Positions 1 to 12,540 of a stretch of 64,000 nucleotides of DNA are shown here, in pieces. The notes under the pieces were generated by a model that saw only the letters and a list, made by a program, of their open reading frames with translations, was not told the DNA's origin and did no database searches. Position 1 is the first letter of the stretch, and each line of letters begins with the position of its first letter. The position numbers and the translations under genes are program-made. This DNA comes from Alisma plantago-aquatica (taxonomy: Eukaryota > Streptophyta > Magnoliopsida > Alismatales > Alismataceae): the NCBI GenBank assembly GCA_963693085.1, contig OY856409.1, positions 244,208,558 through 244,272,557 on the forward strand. Reading direction: 5' to 3'.

Positions 1-318
1 GTAGATTTGATAGGAGTGTCTCCGCTTGTGGGATTGAAGAGTGGGGCATTTACAACGAGACATGCTGCCCTTAAAGTTGTTTCAGCTAAAGTGGTCAAGT
101 ATGAGAAAGCGTGTATTGAGAATCAACACGTCTTCGTCCCTTTTGGATTTGATACTTTTGGATTTTTAGCACCAGAAGCTGTGGCAAAAAGTTATGAATA
201 GTGATGTTATGGCCCCTAAAGTGTATGGATGTAGTGTTTCAAAGGATTGAGTTTGTCATCTAAAAAGGACTAGCGGCGCGCAGCTTGTTGACCGCTTGTC
301 TTCTGTTTCGATTTAATC
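1..318 (+). pseudogene. Plant repeat-encoded protein C-terminal fragment
   Basis: The frame from the window edge is open to 201 and contains the segment FDTFGFLAPEAV. The similarity then continues in a shifted frame from about 228 (DVVFQRI, one TAA at about 261, then KGLAARSL) to about 318. The two halves together resemble the C-terminal tail of a widespread plant repeat-encoded protein that I remember from retroelement-rich plant genomes, where the tail reads roughly 'FAFDTFGFLAPEAV ... DVVFQRIGFAIQKGLAAQLV'. I cannot name the element family. The 5' part lies outside the window. The frameshift and the stop show that this copy is dead. Confidence 0.45.
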
Positions 319-1363
319 CAGAGATTTCTAAAACATGGATGAATATATGATGGAATATTGTACCCAAAAAAAATTATGCGTTAGTATGTGACATGGATTT
401 GTTGGCGGATGGGAAACATACTGGAGAGATTGTCGATCTCATTCTATGTACCAAACCAGCGGCTTTGAGTTGTGCCTCGTTATATTTTTCATCGTGATCT
501 CCTCAAGTGATCTCTGGAAGCTCCTCTCTACCTGCAATGACCTTGATTTTGAAACCTTGGCCAATTGCCTTCGTATGTTTCGCTGAGTCAAAACGAAACA
601 AAAGCAAGTCTTTTACCTGTAGACCCTTTCTGCCTGTTGATGCTACTGAGACAATAAAAATAGCAAACATACTGTCATACATTGAGCCATGGATTTCTCA
701 ACTATCTAAAAAACGTCTAGGTAGATGCAGCCGCTACGCTGCAATGGCAAGAAAATATAACAAAGATTCCTCCTTTGATGTAGGAGTTAGGACGTGCGGA
801 ATCAATGCCAATCTGGCACCTCCACCGTGTTGATGGCCTGACTCCAGCACCAAGGTATTTGCAATGGGCACCGCCGTGTTGGGGCGCCGGAATCCTGCAC
901 TATGGTTTTTGCAACTGTTGCTGAGCCTGCCGTGTTGGAGTCGGACTCCATTGGGCACGACAAAAAAGAATGGTCTGGCCGTGGCCGCCGGAGTGAGATG
1001 CAACAGCGGAGGAATGGTTTCTGGCAATTTGATCCGCACGTCCGGGCCACCATTTACGGATGTGCTGATAGCATTAGGAAACCCACCCCCACTGCTGCTT
1101 TAAATAATCAGTCAGCTACCGGATGTCGTATCCTCTTGGATTTTCATCCAGTTTGTTATTTGTGAAAACAAACGTCGGAAGAGGATTCACATCCAATCCT
1201 GCCATTAATCCATCCTACCAAACACGGCCTAAAAACTCTTCCTATGTTTTCTTTTACGTTTGTATTTTCCATGTCACTTCCTGATAGGTTTCTTAACACG
1301 GATAGTCTCTTTGGCACATCAAACAAATGGGTTCACCACCGTACTTGATTAAGAACTGCTATA
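319..1363. other. No supported gene
   Basis: Short overlapping frames on both strands (e.g. 507-833 +, 734-1039 -) show no recognisable motif and no start or domain evidence. The stretch 790-1,110 is richer in GC than its surroundings. Nothing else can be supported. Confidence 0.5.
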
Positions 1364-1803
1364 AGGGCTCGTTTGGTTCTGTAACAAACCAACTCATGTA
1401 GCTGCAAGTACACGGTGAGCTGCAATTCACATGTTTGGTTGGACATTGTTCCAACCCATAATGTGGAAACGAACCACAGGGTGATCTTTGATTCCGTAGA
1501 AAATTGAGAGAATGGACTGCGCAGTTTTTGGGCTCGGTTCCAATTCCACGGTCTCTTTGTGTCTATCTGTTACTTGTTTTTCGCTGACATCATACACACT
1601 GCTGCTTCAAACGTGAGTTGCCGCTACTGTTAGTACATATGTACATCAGTAAATTGCAGTCAACCAAACGTAAACAAACTAAACTGATTCGTTCAATCTG
1701 CTTAGAACCAAATAAAAACAATTGGATCCCAACTCACTGTTTTCAGTTTCCTGTTTTGCAATTCAAAGTGTTGGTTGATTTTACATCCAACCAAATTAGC
1801 CCT
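1364..1803. mobile_element. MITE-like element, copy 1
   Basis: The left end reads AGGGCTCGTTTGGTT and the right end is its imperfect reverse complement (AACCAAATTAGCCCT), giving a ~440-bp unit with no coding capacity. Ends of the AGGGC..TTTGGTT type are common in plant hAT-like and other MITEs. The inner segment around 1,425-1,462 (CACATGTTTGGTTGGACATT...) matches the second copy at about 2,631-2,665. I could not find a clean target-site duplication, so the exact edges and the superfamily are uncertain. Confidence 0.5.
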
Positions 1804-1924
1804 AACTGTGAATGACTTTTTGATTGCCATACTCTCACGGGTAGAATTATGTGGAATATCTAATGCGAAGGCAATAAATATATTTCCAATATATAAAGAT
1901 ATAAACTTCATTCAACATTTCAGT

Positions 1925-2250
1925 ATCCAACACTACATTATTTGACTCTTACATTTACCAAGGTAATGTTGCTTATGTGCTCAAGGAGAAGAGCCTTTTT
2001 AAGGCCTTCAGTATCTAGGATGAGGAAGAAGACTTGGCCATCAAAGGGGTCGTCTTCTTCGATTCCTGACATGAAATCGCTAATGAGTACAAGGCTTGAG
2101 CTTTCAGACGTTAAAGTCTCGGGCGGCCATTGATATATACATAAAAAACTTGGACTACTTTATTTCATGACGATGATTTTGTTGTTATTACTCAAACTTA
2201 ATGTTATTTTGCCTTCTGCTTTTTCATTTCCGATCACAGAGTGATTATAG
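1925..2250 (+). pseudogene. Exon-like remnant, unrecognised
   Basis: After a splice-acceptor-like TTTCAG (1,919-1,924) one frame reads SNTTLFDSYIYQGNVAYVL and continues KEKSLFKAFSI, stop, DEEEDLAIKGVVFFDS, stop. A neighbouring frame then gives LKSRAAIDIYIKNLDYF at about 2,112-2,162. The composition looks like a globular protein and not like random AT-rich translation, but two or three stops and a frameshift interrupt it. I do not recognise the family. It may be a captured or decayed host exon, or a repeat-encoded segment. Low confidence. Confidence 0.25.
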
Positions 2251-2551
2251 TATGCTCACTATGCTTTTGTTGAACTTACCGGAGTGGTAAGCCCCATGTA
2301 TCACTCTCTAGACTTTGTATTTTACGCTTATTTATCAAAGCTTATCTCTAGCATAGTACCCACTTAGAGACATTTTTTTAATTATCACAATGGTTGTGAG
2401 AGCCGACTTTGTTTCTTTTAATAAAATGAACGCTTTATTGTAAAATGTAAGTTTTTAAGTATGATCAGTTGAACGAGTAATGGGAAGCAATTAAGTGATT
2501 TCTAACTGCATCAAATTACCAACTTGATCTCTAGATTATGGAATTTGTATC

Positions 2552-3033
2552 GGGCCTAGTTTGGCAACAATGGGCCCATTTGTATAGACTGAATTCGCAA
2601 ACGTGAATCCGAAGTGCACGTTACATAACTCACAATGTTTGGTTTGACGTTGTTCTAATCCATACCCGAAAACAAACTGTATCACTAATTTTTATTACAT
2701 TCAAGTTGGAGGAAATCTAACTGTGGCCATTCTGGGTAAGGTTCAGATTCCACGGCCGACGAGTGCCAGCCTGTACTGACCATACAACGCACAGTATATT
2801 TCAATAATAAGTCATCGGGTGTGCGCGCTCAGATCTATCGGAGTGTGTCGTAGTGGTAATCCCACCACATAGCGGTGAGGGTTTCTAACAGATGTCAGTC
2901 GAAGGTAAAGTTCGTCTACAAACATTGTGACACCAAATAAAGAACATTGCCAGTCTGCGATACAACTGTTTAGTTTTTATATTCTGATAATTATTGTACA
3001 CCTTGCTACCACTCAGAACCAAACAGGCCCTTA
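2552..3033. mobile_element. MITE-like element, copy 2
   Basis: This is a second copy of the family at 1,364-1,803. The left end is GGGCCTAGTTTGG (2,553) or the nearby GGGCCCATTTG (2,572), and the right end is CAGAACCAAACAGGCCCTT (3,014-3,032). The shared core has CTCACAATGTTTGGTTTGACGTTGTTCTAATCCATA-like sequence at 2,629-2,664, clearly related to copy 1 but diverged. It has no coding capacity. The left boundary is ambiguous by about 20 bp. Confidence 0.45.
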
Positions 3034-4140
3034 AGTGCAGTTCTAGTGCTAACTCCCAGTATTGTGTTACTGTTACCCATGCCTTTAAAAATGAAACATA
3101 CAAGCACCGATTGCCCTTTTGAGTAAAAGCTGTAACATGTTGGTGGCCGTGCGTTAACAGTTCTGACTTTGTTGAATATGTTTACACCTCTTATTTTTCG
3201 TTTTCACAGGGTAAGCATATATTTGCTCGTATCAGGCTAATGTCACAAAACATCACACGACGTTCTGGTCATTCAATCAGTCGCTTGTTACGTGATTAAA
3301 TCATGCATAAGGCCAAAGTACATCATATGTTAATAAAGTTTTATGTGGCTTTAACGCAACAACTTTTTGATTAAAGCCATCCAGCCAAATGAACAGAACC
3401 AAAGTCCATGTATTGTAAAGACACCTACTTAAAAAATGTTTGTAACTGAATATATGTATGTTTTGTCTCAATGTTTTATAATCCATACTCTGAACTCCTA
3501 CTATACCCAGTCAAACAAGACCCTCGCACTAGTTCAGAAGCTTTGTTGAAAACCCATCCCTATGGACCACGTTTAAATGGCAGATGGAATCAAGTAAACA
3601 CTGATTTGGAAGTTCAGCTGAGTCCAATAACCGATCATAACTACGATTCTTAAGATTAGAGCTAGTGCGTCGAGTGTATTTTTGAGTCCTCGCTCTAAAA
3701 CAGGTTGCCCACTAATCATACACATGCGCTGACCTGCCTTACCTTTGAAAACAACTAAAACAGAAATTAAGTTTATTGAGTCCATTTTTGTGGCTTGGCG
3801 CCTTTGCTTGCATGGGGGGACCAAAGTATCAACCCCGGTTGTTGTCCGGGCAGGGACAGACTGGGATACTGGGATGGTAACCAATTTAAGGATAGTTGCT
3901 TGCTTGTAATTAAATGCAACTACTCAATTAGTTAAAGCCCTTGTCGTGGTCTCGGCGTCCCATCGTATTCAAATCTGGAAGACGTCCACGTACGTATCCC
4001 GCCTTGGTCCGAGCCACGCGCTGGTAGCGTGGTTGGACCTCCCAGACCCAGTCCGGCAAGAGAACTTTATTCGCAGACTAGTAAAAGCACATGTGTACAT
4101 GCACGTATCACATTATGAATGTTTAATTTACAAAATAAAA
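3034..4140. other. No supported gene
   Basis: Only short frames without recognisable motifs are present, for example a 103-codon minus frame at 3,573-3,884. A GC-richer patch at 3,940-4,080 ends abruptly where strongly AT-rich DNA begins near 4,130. Confidence 0.5.
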
Positions 4141-7000
4141 TAATAAAATATTATTCTTTATATATAAATAATGTTACATAATCGTATTTTTAGCTAATAT
4201 AATTGGTGTTAGTTTCACTCTACTCAACTCGATTTCGACGGTCTAATAAAAAAATGACTTAAATTACATGTGTGGATAGTAGAACGTTACATGTTCTTGT
4301 TTTTCACCAGAATATAAATTTGAAATGATGTTTATGTATTATTATGTTTCATTTACTAATAAAAGTTTAACAATATATAATTTAGAATAGTTATCATATA
4401 TAAAGTGTAAGAGATAGAATTAGATCTTTTAGATGAGAATTAAATTAATTATAATCATATGTTATGATTATACTTAAATAAGCATATATGAATATAAAAT
4501 TAATCTAATGGTGTGGTATCATCATTACCCTCGGTTGATCTTTAGAAAATAAATAATTCATTTCTCCAACCAAAATATAGCATGTAGGAGACGGTGGTAG
4601 AGAACAGAAATGTGGCAAGTATAAATTAGTTGAAAGCATCAATTAAGATCTCGTTTCAATGAGTCCATTTTTTTATAAATTTTTCGTGATTTGTCAACAT
4701 ACTATTAATTAATATAAAAATTGTAAACCATGGTACAACTATATCAACTCAACAATATTACATATTGAATTGTTTTCACTAGAAAAGAAGGTATTGATCA
4801 ATTAGATAGGAATAGATAATCAACTGATAGAAAGATACAAGGGATAGTAGCAACATCAACGTGGTTGCACCTCATAATTACCATTTATGAATAGTTATCA
4901 AATAAGAGCTATATTAGGGAAAGCAATTAGAAGAGAAAAAAGACATTAAATGTAAAACCGTGACAAATGTGTGTGTGTCTGAGAGGACCATAAGATAATG
5001 ATAAGGAGAGACAAAGATTGTGGGTATATAAATTAGTTATGTGAAAGTTTATTAGGGTTAGGAACGAATTAAAAGAGATGTCAAAAGAGGAAGAGCGGTT
5101 ACAGATATTATAAAGAGAGAGTCATGCCAAGCGGTGGTAATAAAGATTGTGTCTTTATCGTAGGATTCTGAAAATCATGTAATTTGGATTAAAAACTCCC
5201 TCTTTTATAATCACATACCCTGTCCATGCATGTTTCACATTTACTTTATCCAAATTAATGGAAAGTCATATTTGGATCTTGAAATTAAAATAAATATAAA
5301 TACATGTTATACTTAATCAATTGATGAGATTGTGATTTCACATAAATTTAGAAAGTAAAAATATAAAACAAAGTAAAAGAAGGTTAGCATATGTCATTTT
5401 ATTTCTTGATGACATCTTAGTGTGGTTAATGTGAATTTAATATAATAAAAATAATTATTCATCACCTTCGCCAAGAGTAGTGTTTACCTTCAAATTAATA
5501 TTGGATACATAAAAAGATGTGAACAAAGTTCGTTGATAACTTTCAAAATAATATAACTCAATAGCTTGAAGTAAATAGTTATTTTCAAAATTGTACATTC
5601 CTAAAAGTTATAAAGAATTGATAATTAATAAAATATTGGAAATATTGATTTTTTTCATTTGATAGAATCCATGACTATATTAAAAGTCAAAGAACACGTT
5701 AATCTTTTGATAAATGGAAGTTTAGATATCATATATTATAAAGAGACATTAGATGTCAATGGGAAACTATAATTAGATATACATTCTAAAACCATTGTTA
5801 GTGTGACAATGAGAAATTATAAATAGGTATATGTTATGAATGTTGTAACTATTTCACGTCCTCTTCTTTGCTCTTGCTCAGCTAATTGTGATGTGACAAT
5901 CAACTATAACAAAGGACGACCTGCAAGAATAAAACGGTTTTAAGAAAATATACTTCAAAATGTATGTAAGAGGAAATAAAAGACAGGAGTGTGGTTTCAA
6001 TTTTTTATAGACCGCAAACCTCAAATAGTGGGAGACTGAAGTGTTTTAAGCAACTCAGTCACTGATTTATTGGTTCCTTGCCTAAACCAACAATAAAATT
6101 TGAGAGAATATCAAGCATATCACTTCTATTGTATTTTAGAAGGAAAATAATAGTTAGAGGATTGGTATTTAGAAGAAAAACATGTTACAAAAAATATGTG
6201 AAGAAAGAATACCAAGAAGAGTTCGACATTTTGAACATGTTGCGTTCCAATTGGTTAGTGGCATAAGATATGTTTTCACCTACTCCAATCTATGTGCCAT
6301 TGTGGGAAAACTATTTGTACCTCTCGTCAAGACGACGACATAGAGTGAGTTGACGTCATCCTATAAGCGTGGTGAAAGAGAATATAAAAGTGTTGCGTCA
6401 CAGCATGTTTATCGTTGGTATGTCAATATAATTTTAACGACAATGAAACTGAGATTAGTTTGGAAGAGTTCTATCTTGTAGATGAGAGATAACAGAAGAT
6501 ATGTTTGAATAAGAGAAGATGGTGGCAGTCAGTCACACGTGATAGGAGGAGAAGATAATTGTGATATCTATTAAGTCAGCTAAAAATGTTTACTTATTAT
6601 ATCTATGTTTATATTAATATGACACAGTTTGCTCTTTTTGAGGCAGGAGTAATATATGAGGAACGGTTTCTTGGGAAGAGGGGAGAGAAAATAGAAGATT
6701 ATAGAAAATATAAAGAGAGCGTGGTGCTGCAAGTTGGTATGTGTCACTTTTGGGGGAGGAGAGCGAAGGAAAAAAGAGTATAAATAAATTGAATAATTTT
6801 TAAGTAAAGGAGATAAAAAAAGAGTGTTGAGAGAATCTATATTTTCAGAATTGTTTAGTAGCATAGTTCACGATAAATTGAAAATTTTATTTTAATTAAT
6901 ATAATTATTATATTAAAATGAAAAACATATGTGTTTTTGACTTAAATTAGTTCATAACATCCATAACACAAGCAAAATAGACGAAAGAGGGAGCATTTAA
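4141..7000. other. AT-rich intergenic DNA, no gene seen
   Basis: About 2.9 kb of strongly AT-rich sequence with frequent stops on both strands. I see no domain, no terminal repeats and no poly(A)-flanked insertion that I could defend. A TATAAAAG at about 6,381 is an isolated match and is not interpreted. Confidence 0.5.
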
Positions 7001-7042
7001 GAACAATATATTGATCCATAAAGAGATAATTAATTGGATATC

Positions 7043-7561
7043 TCAGTTGTTATTTGGCCATCCACTTGAATCAATACAATCTGGAACAGTAAATAACCAA
7101 ATATGTGCGTATTGCAAGACATTGTGCCACCTTCCATCCTCCACCTCCAAAGCATGCTCCCCAAATGGAAAGACATGTTGCCCATTCAAGTATTTCCATG
7201 ATCGCTGAGGCACCTGTCTCCTTGGAGCGTCTTGCAATGAAAAGCCCACAAGTGTGGCTAATAGAAGGATTATGACGCCCTGGATCCTGCTGCCGCTACA
7301 TCTCCAAGGATCACTTCCTCAATGCGAGTGGTGAAAAGCCCACAAGTGTGGTTAATAGAAGGATTATGACGCCCAGGATCCTGCTGCCGCTACGTCTCCA
7401 AGGATCACTTCCTCAATGCGAGTGGTGAAAAGCCCACAAGTGTGGCTAATAGAAGGATTACGACACCATGCAAAGAAAGTTGCACCTACTTTGCCGTATA
7501 TCAATAAATCATAGAGAGGGCGGTCTTTGGCTTCCACATTGGCTGGTAGTTGTATGTTCAC
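7043..7561 (-). pseudogene. Unrecognised minus-strand coding remnant
   Basis: Two minus-strand frames (7,364-7,561 and 7,043-7,249) have protein-like composition, with words such as GKVGATFFAWCRNP and TCGLFTTRIEEVILGD in the first and RSWKYLNGQHVFPFGEHALE in the second. They are separated and partly duplicated by a 94-bp tandem repeat (7,239-7,474). I do not recognise the family. The duplication and frame breaks suggest a decayed gene fragment. It may also be chance open frame in GC-richer DNA. Confidence 0.25.
7239..7474. repeat. 94-bp tandem repeat, about 2.5 copies
   Basis: Units begin GAAAAGCCCACAAGTGTGG at 7,239, 7,333 and 7,427, a fixed spacing of 94 bp. Units 1 and 2 differ at only a few positions (GGCTAAT/GGTTAAT, CCCTGG/CCCAGG, TACATC/TACGTC). 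The third copy is partial and diverges after about 45 bp. The near-identity points to a recent local duplication. Confidence 0.85.
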
Positions 7562-8809
7562 TTTTGTAGAGCAATCTTGAGTACAGTGAAGATATGGCTA
7601 GAGATAGACATATCATATTAGAACTAATAGAACTTGGAGGTTAAGTCGACCAGAAAAAGAAATAAGCAAGATAAACATTGAAACATGTAACCGAATTGTG
7701 TGATGGGCGTAGCAGTCTTGGTTCTCTCCTGGGATAGCATTGGCACGGCACCAACATGCTATTGCAACGGTTGTTCTTTGCCCAACTTACGATGGAGTTT
7801 CATTGAACATGTGATTCTAGCATATTAGAGCCAACCGTTAGTTGCATCTACTGTGAACTCAACCCAGATACATGTAGGTTTCTGTGATGTACCTTGCCAT
7901 TGATGTTGGGCCTGAAACAACTGCAACAGAGCTCGTTCGGATGGTGTCACCGCTGATAGAAAAGCACCTTACACTGGAAGTTGGAGAGGACGGTGCAAAT
8001 AGTGGATAGTACATGCTCACTCAGTAATAAGAAGCGGTAGAAAGATTGTTCGGAAAGTAGTAGTTCTTCATCGGTTCTTCATGCGGGGGAGAGAATACAG
8101 ACGTAGAGAGAGATGAAGAGAAAATTATAGTTAGTTGTAGCTTAGTGAGGTGGAGGGGTGCATAGAGAGTGGGGGAGACGGTTAGGATAATTTGAAAGTG
8201 CAAGTTGAGGCTATATCATGATCGTGTGCATGAATGTGGACCGGTAGAATGAATATCCCGACTCCATGCCCACCGGAGGTTCATTGCTTTTATTTAACAA
8301 CGTATTAATAGGAAAGGGAAATCGTGAAAGTGGGTGAAGATCCGTTAAAGCAGGGAAAGAAAATTCCGGAACCGTTTCTAACTACGTGAAGAAAGAGAAT
8401 TGGTATATTTAACCGTGAGATTATGACTTGGCGAATAAACATATGAGTTTTCGTTAAACATGACCCAATGAAGTTGTTTCGTGTTCCTTTCTTTAAGTTT
8501 TGTTTCTTTAGAAAAGAATCTACTTCATTAAGCATGACTCAACGAAGCCAGTCCTTATGTTCTTGATTATTTTTAAACATACTTGGTTTCTAAAATTATG
8601 AATTGGTGATTCCTTAATGAGAATAAAATATAATCGAAAAAGACAAGAATATGAATTTGGAAGTGGCGAGAGGAGAAGAGCAAGGGAACGTGTCATAAGT
8701 ATCAATTATATAAGTACATACAAATATAAAAACAAGTGTAACAAAAATAAGACATTATATATTTAAAAAAGCATAATACCTATGTTACGACTTTATTTTT
8801 ACTTATTTG
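7562..8809. other. No supported gene
   Basis: Short frames only (e.g. 8,305-8,535 - and 8,520-8,705 -) with no recognisable motif. The sequence becomes AT-rich from about 8,690 up to the LINE. Confidence 0.5.
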
Positions 8810-11800
8810 TCAATGCTCACATAGCCATCCACGGACTACTCAGGCTTTGACATACACCACAAACTCAAGTTACTCAGGCCTATCTTCAAGAGATGGAACC
8901 GTACACTATTTGGATCCATATCTAAGATTATCAAGAGAAAGAAAGAACAACTCCTCACTTCCATACAACTATCCACGGATGCCCATATGTCACTTACCCT
9001 AGAGATCAACACTCTCAAAGCCCACAAAGAAATTAAATGGAAACAAAGAGCTAAAATCAAATGGCTGAAGGAGGGAGATAGGAATCACATAATTTATCTA
9101 CTCAACATGCAATACCAAGCGTAACCGCCCGCTGATCACCAACATCGATGGTATAGAAACATCCATACAACTTGTACACACCCTCACCAATCACATTACC
9201 CATTTTTGTAACAGTTTATACAACAACGGACATAGATTGCACCAACAGATTACGATTAATCTGGACTACAATTCATAGCAAGTCTTACTGAAATAGGATT
9301 TCCCTTTCGTGCCATAGTTTCTACAGTCAATCTTTCCCCCCTCTACTGGAACAAAGGAATTTTCACCTATTTTGATCTATTTAGTTATCAGTCCGCTACT
9401 TTCTGGGATAGACTTTTCACACATAAGATCCCAACAATTAACCATCTCCTTGATCCATTCCCCAATAGGGGAATTCAAGGAGCGATGGAGCAATTAGGAC
9501 TAGACAAATCTCCTGGGTCGGATGAATATGGCATATCCTTCTATAGAACAACATGGTCCATCATCAAAGAGGATTTCATCAGGCTTCTTACAGAGATCCA
9601 TCAACTACATAACATCAAACATCTCCTCACACCCATTAACCACACACATATAGCCCTGATCCCAAAAACTGATCATCCAAACTCCATCCAGGATTACAAA
9701 CCCATCAGCGTCATCAATTCCACATACAAGATCATTGCCAAGATACTCATCAGTCACATGAAACCACTCCTCAACAACATCATTGGAATTCAACAATTTC
9801 CTTTCCTGCCACACAAGAATATCTAGGACACATTCATCACGATACAGGAGACCATACACACATGTCACACACTTCACGAACCAACACTAGTCTTTAAATT
9901 GGATTTTGAAAAGGCCTTTGACAATGTTAATTAAGAATTCCTTAATAAAATTATGCATAGACTAAATTTCCCCATCCAATGGTGCTCCTGGATACTATCC
10001 TACATAAGCACTAGCTCCTTTGCGACTCTCACAAATGAGTCACCACACGATTACTTCAAGAACACCAATGGGATTCCATAAGGAGACCCACTATCACCCT
10101 ACTTATTCGTCATCATCACGACTATCCTAAACTCACTCATATAGAATGCCACGGATGTTGGGTACATCAACAAGCCCAGGGGATGCACACACAATGTGAT
10201 ACAATATGTAGATGACACCATCATCATCATCAAACCAAATGACTCCAATGTCATTAATCTAATTAGGATTCTAGTGATATTCACCAAATTATCCAGACTC
10301 AAAGTCAAGTTCGCCAAATCTACCATCATATGGGACTATGTGGACTTAACAGAGAGGGATAGATACACATGTATGATGGGATGTCGACATGAAACCTTTC
10401 CATTCACATACCTTAGACTCCCACTCACCCCAACTCATCTGTCAGGCACGATATGGAATCCAATCATCAACAAAGTAAACAACTACATCAATGCATGGGA
10501 AAACAACTACCTATTTATAGCAAGACAGATATCTCTCATCAATGCCTCCCTCTCACCCATCATCATTTACTATTTATCATGCATCCTACTCCCAACCATG
10601 GTACTAAAAACATTGATTGAATATGCAGGAAGTTCCTATGGGAACACAAAGGCAAGAAATTACACATAGTCAAATGGGAAACAATATGCAGCCCTAAGGA
10701 GGAGAGCAGATGGGGCATCATCAACATCAAAATCCACAATATTAGTCTCATTCATAAGATCACAACATCCATCAGTAACATAGAAAACAAACAATGGACC
10801 AACATCTTCATTGACAAATACCTCCTACAGCAAGCACCATGGTCCTTCAAAACTAATAGGACAACATCACCCCTATGGAAATAGTTAGCCAACACAATCC
10901 ATATCATCTCAAACACCGTCTGAATACCACCCCATTTATGGAATAACACCAAATTTAGGCATGTTCCAAAGTGGAATGGATAGAAGCTTATCAACCTACA
11001 ACTTCCAAACAGAAACATCCCTAACACACTAATCAATCACAACAACTACCTAGCACTAACCAAGTTGGGATCCAACAGAGACAACCGCCTGAAACATTGC
11101 CTCAGAGAATGAACGAACCCAGACATTCCATATTTAGACGTTTTGAACCAATTGGAAAATAACATCAACAGACACATTGAATGGGTTTGGGGTCCCAAAT
11201 ACACGACCAAATTAGCATAACAACACTTTACATATAGAGGCAAAACTAGGCCATACAATAAGATCTAGAAAATCAAATGCCCACCCAAACTACACATACT
11301 AATATTGTTCATCTGTGATGATAAATTGCCAACGGACATGACGATGAGATGCAAGGGATTCAAGGGACCTTCTAGATGATATATTTGCAATAGCAACGAG
11401 GAAACAATCCAACATCTATTGTATGGATGTCACTCATCTAGAAGACTATAGATACAATACACCATGTCCACCACAATTCTAGAAGACACCTACCTAAACT
11501 CCATTCACAGAATACAACACACTAGAAGTAGAATAGACAGATAGTCAAAACATGACATCTTGATAGTGTCCATCATATGGGTTATAATGACAACCAGAAA
11601 CAAACTTATTTTTGATAACTCACCTTATCCACAAAGCACATCTTTCAATAGACGAACTCAATATATCATGATTTATTGCATACATGGTCACAACAATGGA
11701 AGCGGGGACAGAACCCACAAGGACCCATACAACCAGATGAATGACCATAACATAACAACAACATCGACGCTTGGCCAGATGGAGGGAGAAGGAGAAAACT

Positions 11801-12099
11801 AAAGATCTAAAGTATACTAGAAGGAACCATAATGCAGGCATAGCTGGATGTAGCCCACTTCTGGATGAAGGAAATTTTGAAGGATGATTGATATGATGAA
11901 GAATATATGTATATTAATCCCTAAAACTCTAGCTCTTGGGGATACACATTTGGTGACTGCATTCCCCAATTTTGGTTTGGTTAATATGTACCTACTAGGA
12001 ACTCTTATTATTCAGCTGATATTTTTGCTCATGTTTATCTAGACTTACTACGGTTTTTGTAAGTTAATATCAATACAAGAAACTAATTATAAAAAAAAG
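8810..12099 (+). mobile_element. 5'-truncated L1-type LINE
   Basis: A non-LTR retrotransposon in the plus orientation. Coding similarity begins at about 8,840 in the linker between endonuclease and reverse transcriptase (SGFDIHHKLK, FKRWNRTLFG, KWLKEGDRN). It runs through the reverse transcriptase and a C-terminal zinc-finger region to about 11,840. A ~250-bp 3' UTR follows and ends in an A-rich tail at about 12,089-12,099 (ATAAAAAAAAG). The endonuclease domain and ORF1 are missing, as expected for 5' truncation during target-primed reverse transcription. No convincing target duplication was found. Confidence 0.85.
8840..11802 (+). pseudogene. LINE reverse transcriptase (degenerate)
   Basis: This would have copied LINE RNA into DNA at the nicked target site. 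Visible in order: the KWLKEGDRN motif before the RT (about 9,045-9,090); the RT fingers block with DKSPGSDEYG and HIALIPKTDHPNS (9,485-9,826); FKLDFEKAFDNV (about 9,892-9,930); NGIPQGDPLSPYLF, with a stop at the usual Q (about 10,067-10,110); and the catalytic block QYVDDTIII (about 10,202-10,228), where most plant L1s have (Y/F)ADD. The thumb follows to 10,669, then a zinc-finger-like ICNSNEETIQHLLYGC (about 11,386-11,433) and a tail with VIMTTRNKLIFDN (11,560-11,802). Many in-frame stops and several frameshifts make it non-functional. I see no RNase H domain in this copy. Confidence 0.85.
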
Positions 12100-12540
12100 T
12101 TATGGAAACTCCAACTTATTTTACAAGTTTACAAGTTGCTTTCCACAATTTTTTAATCAATTTAACTATTTCTTTTAGTTGAAAATATAATTTGACTAAG
12201 TCAAAATTATGTTTTGGTATACACTAAAATCAAATTTTAAAGGAGGTAAAAATGTTATAGAGAAATTTACAAATGCAATTTTGAAAAAAAATGTAGATTC
12301 ATTGGATGGATGAATGGCATTGATTGATGGGTGATTGAATCGCCCAAAAGGACCAATGGGGGCCCACATCAATTGATTTATTCACCTGGATCCAGGGCAT
12401 TTTAGTTCTTGCATGGCATATTGAGAAGGCACTATCAACCAAAGTAGGCCACATCAAGCAGCCTCAACCAGCATTGGGCATGGGAAGAGCGCTTCACCCC
12501 TTCCTTGGATGGATGCAAGAGCATCAAATTTAACCTAGCG
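12100..12540. other. AT-rich spacer
   Basis: AT-rich sequence to about 12,300, then mixed sequence. No gene or repeat boundary could be supported. Confidence 0.4.

Noticed and set aside
3573..3884. 103-codon minus-strand ORF as a gene
   Set aside because: No recognisable motif, no promoter or intron evidence, and located in repeat-rich DNA.
7239..7474. CRISPR-like array
   Set aside because: The 94-bp units are contiguous tandem copies without spacers, in a plant genome context.
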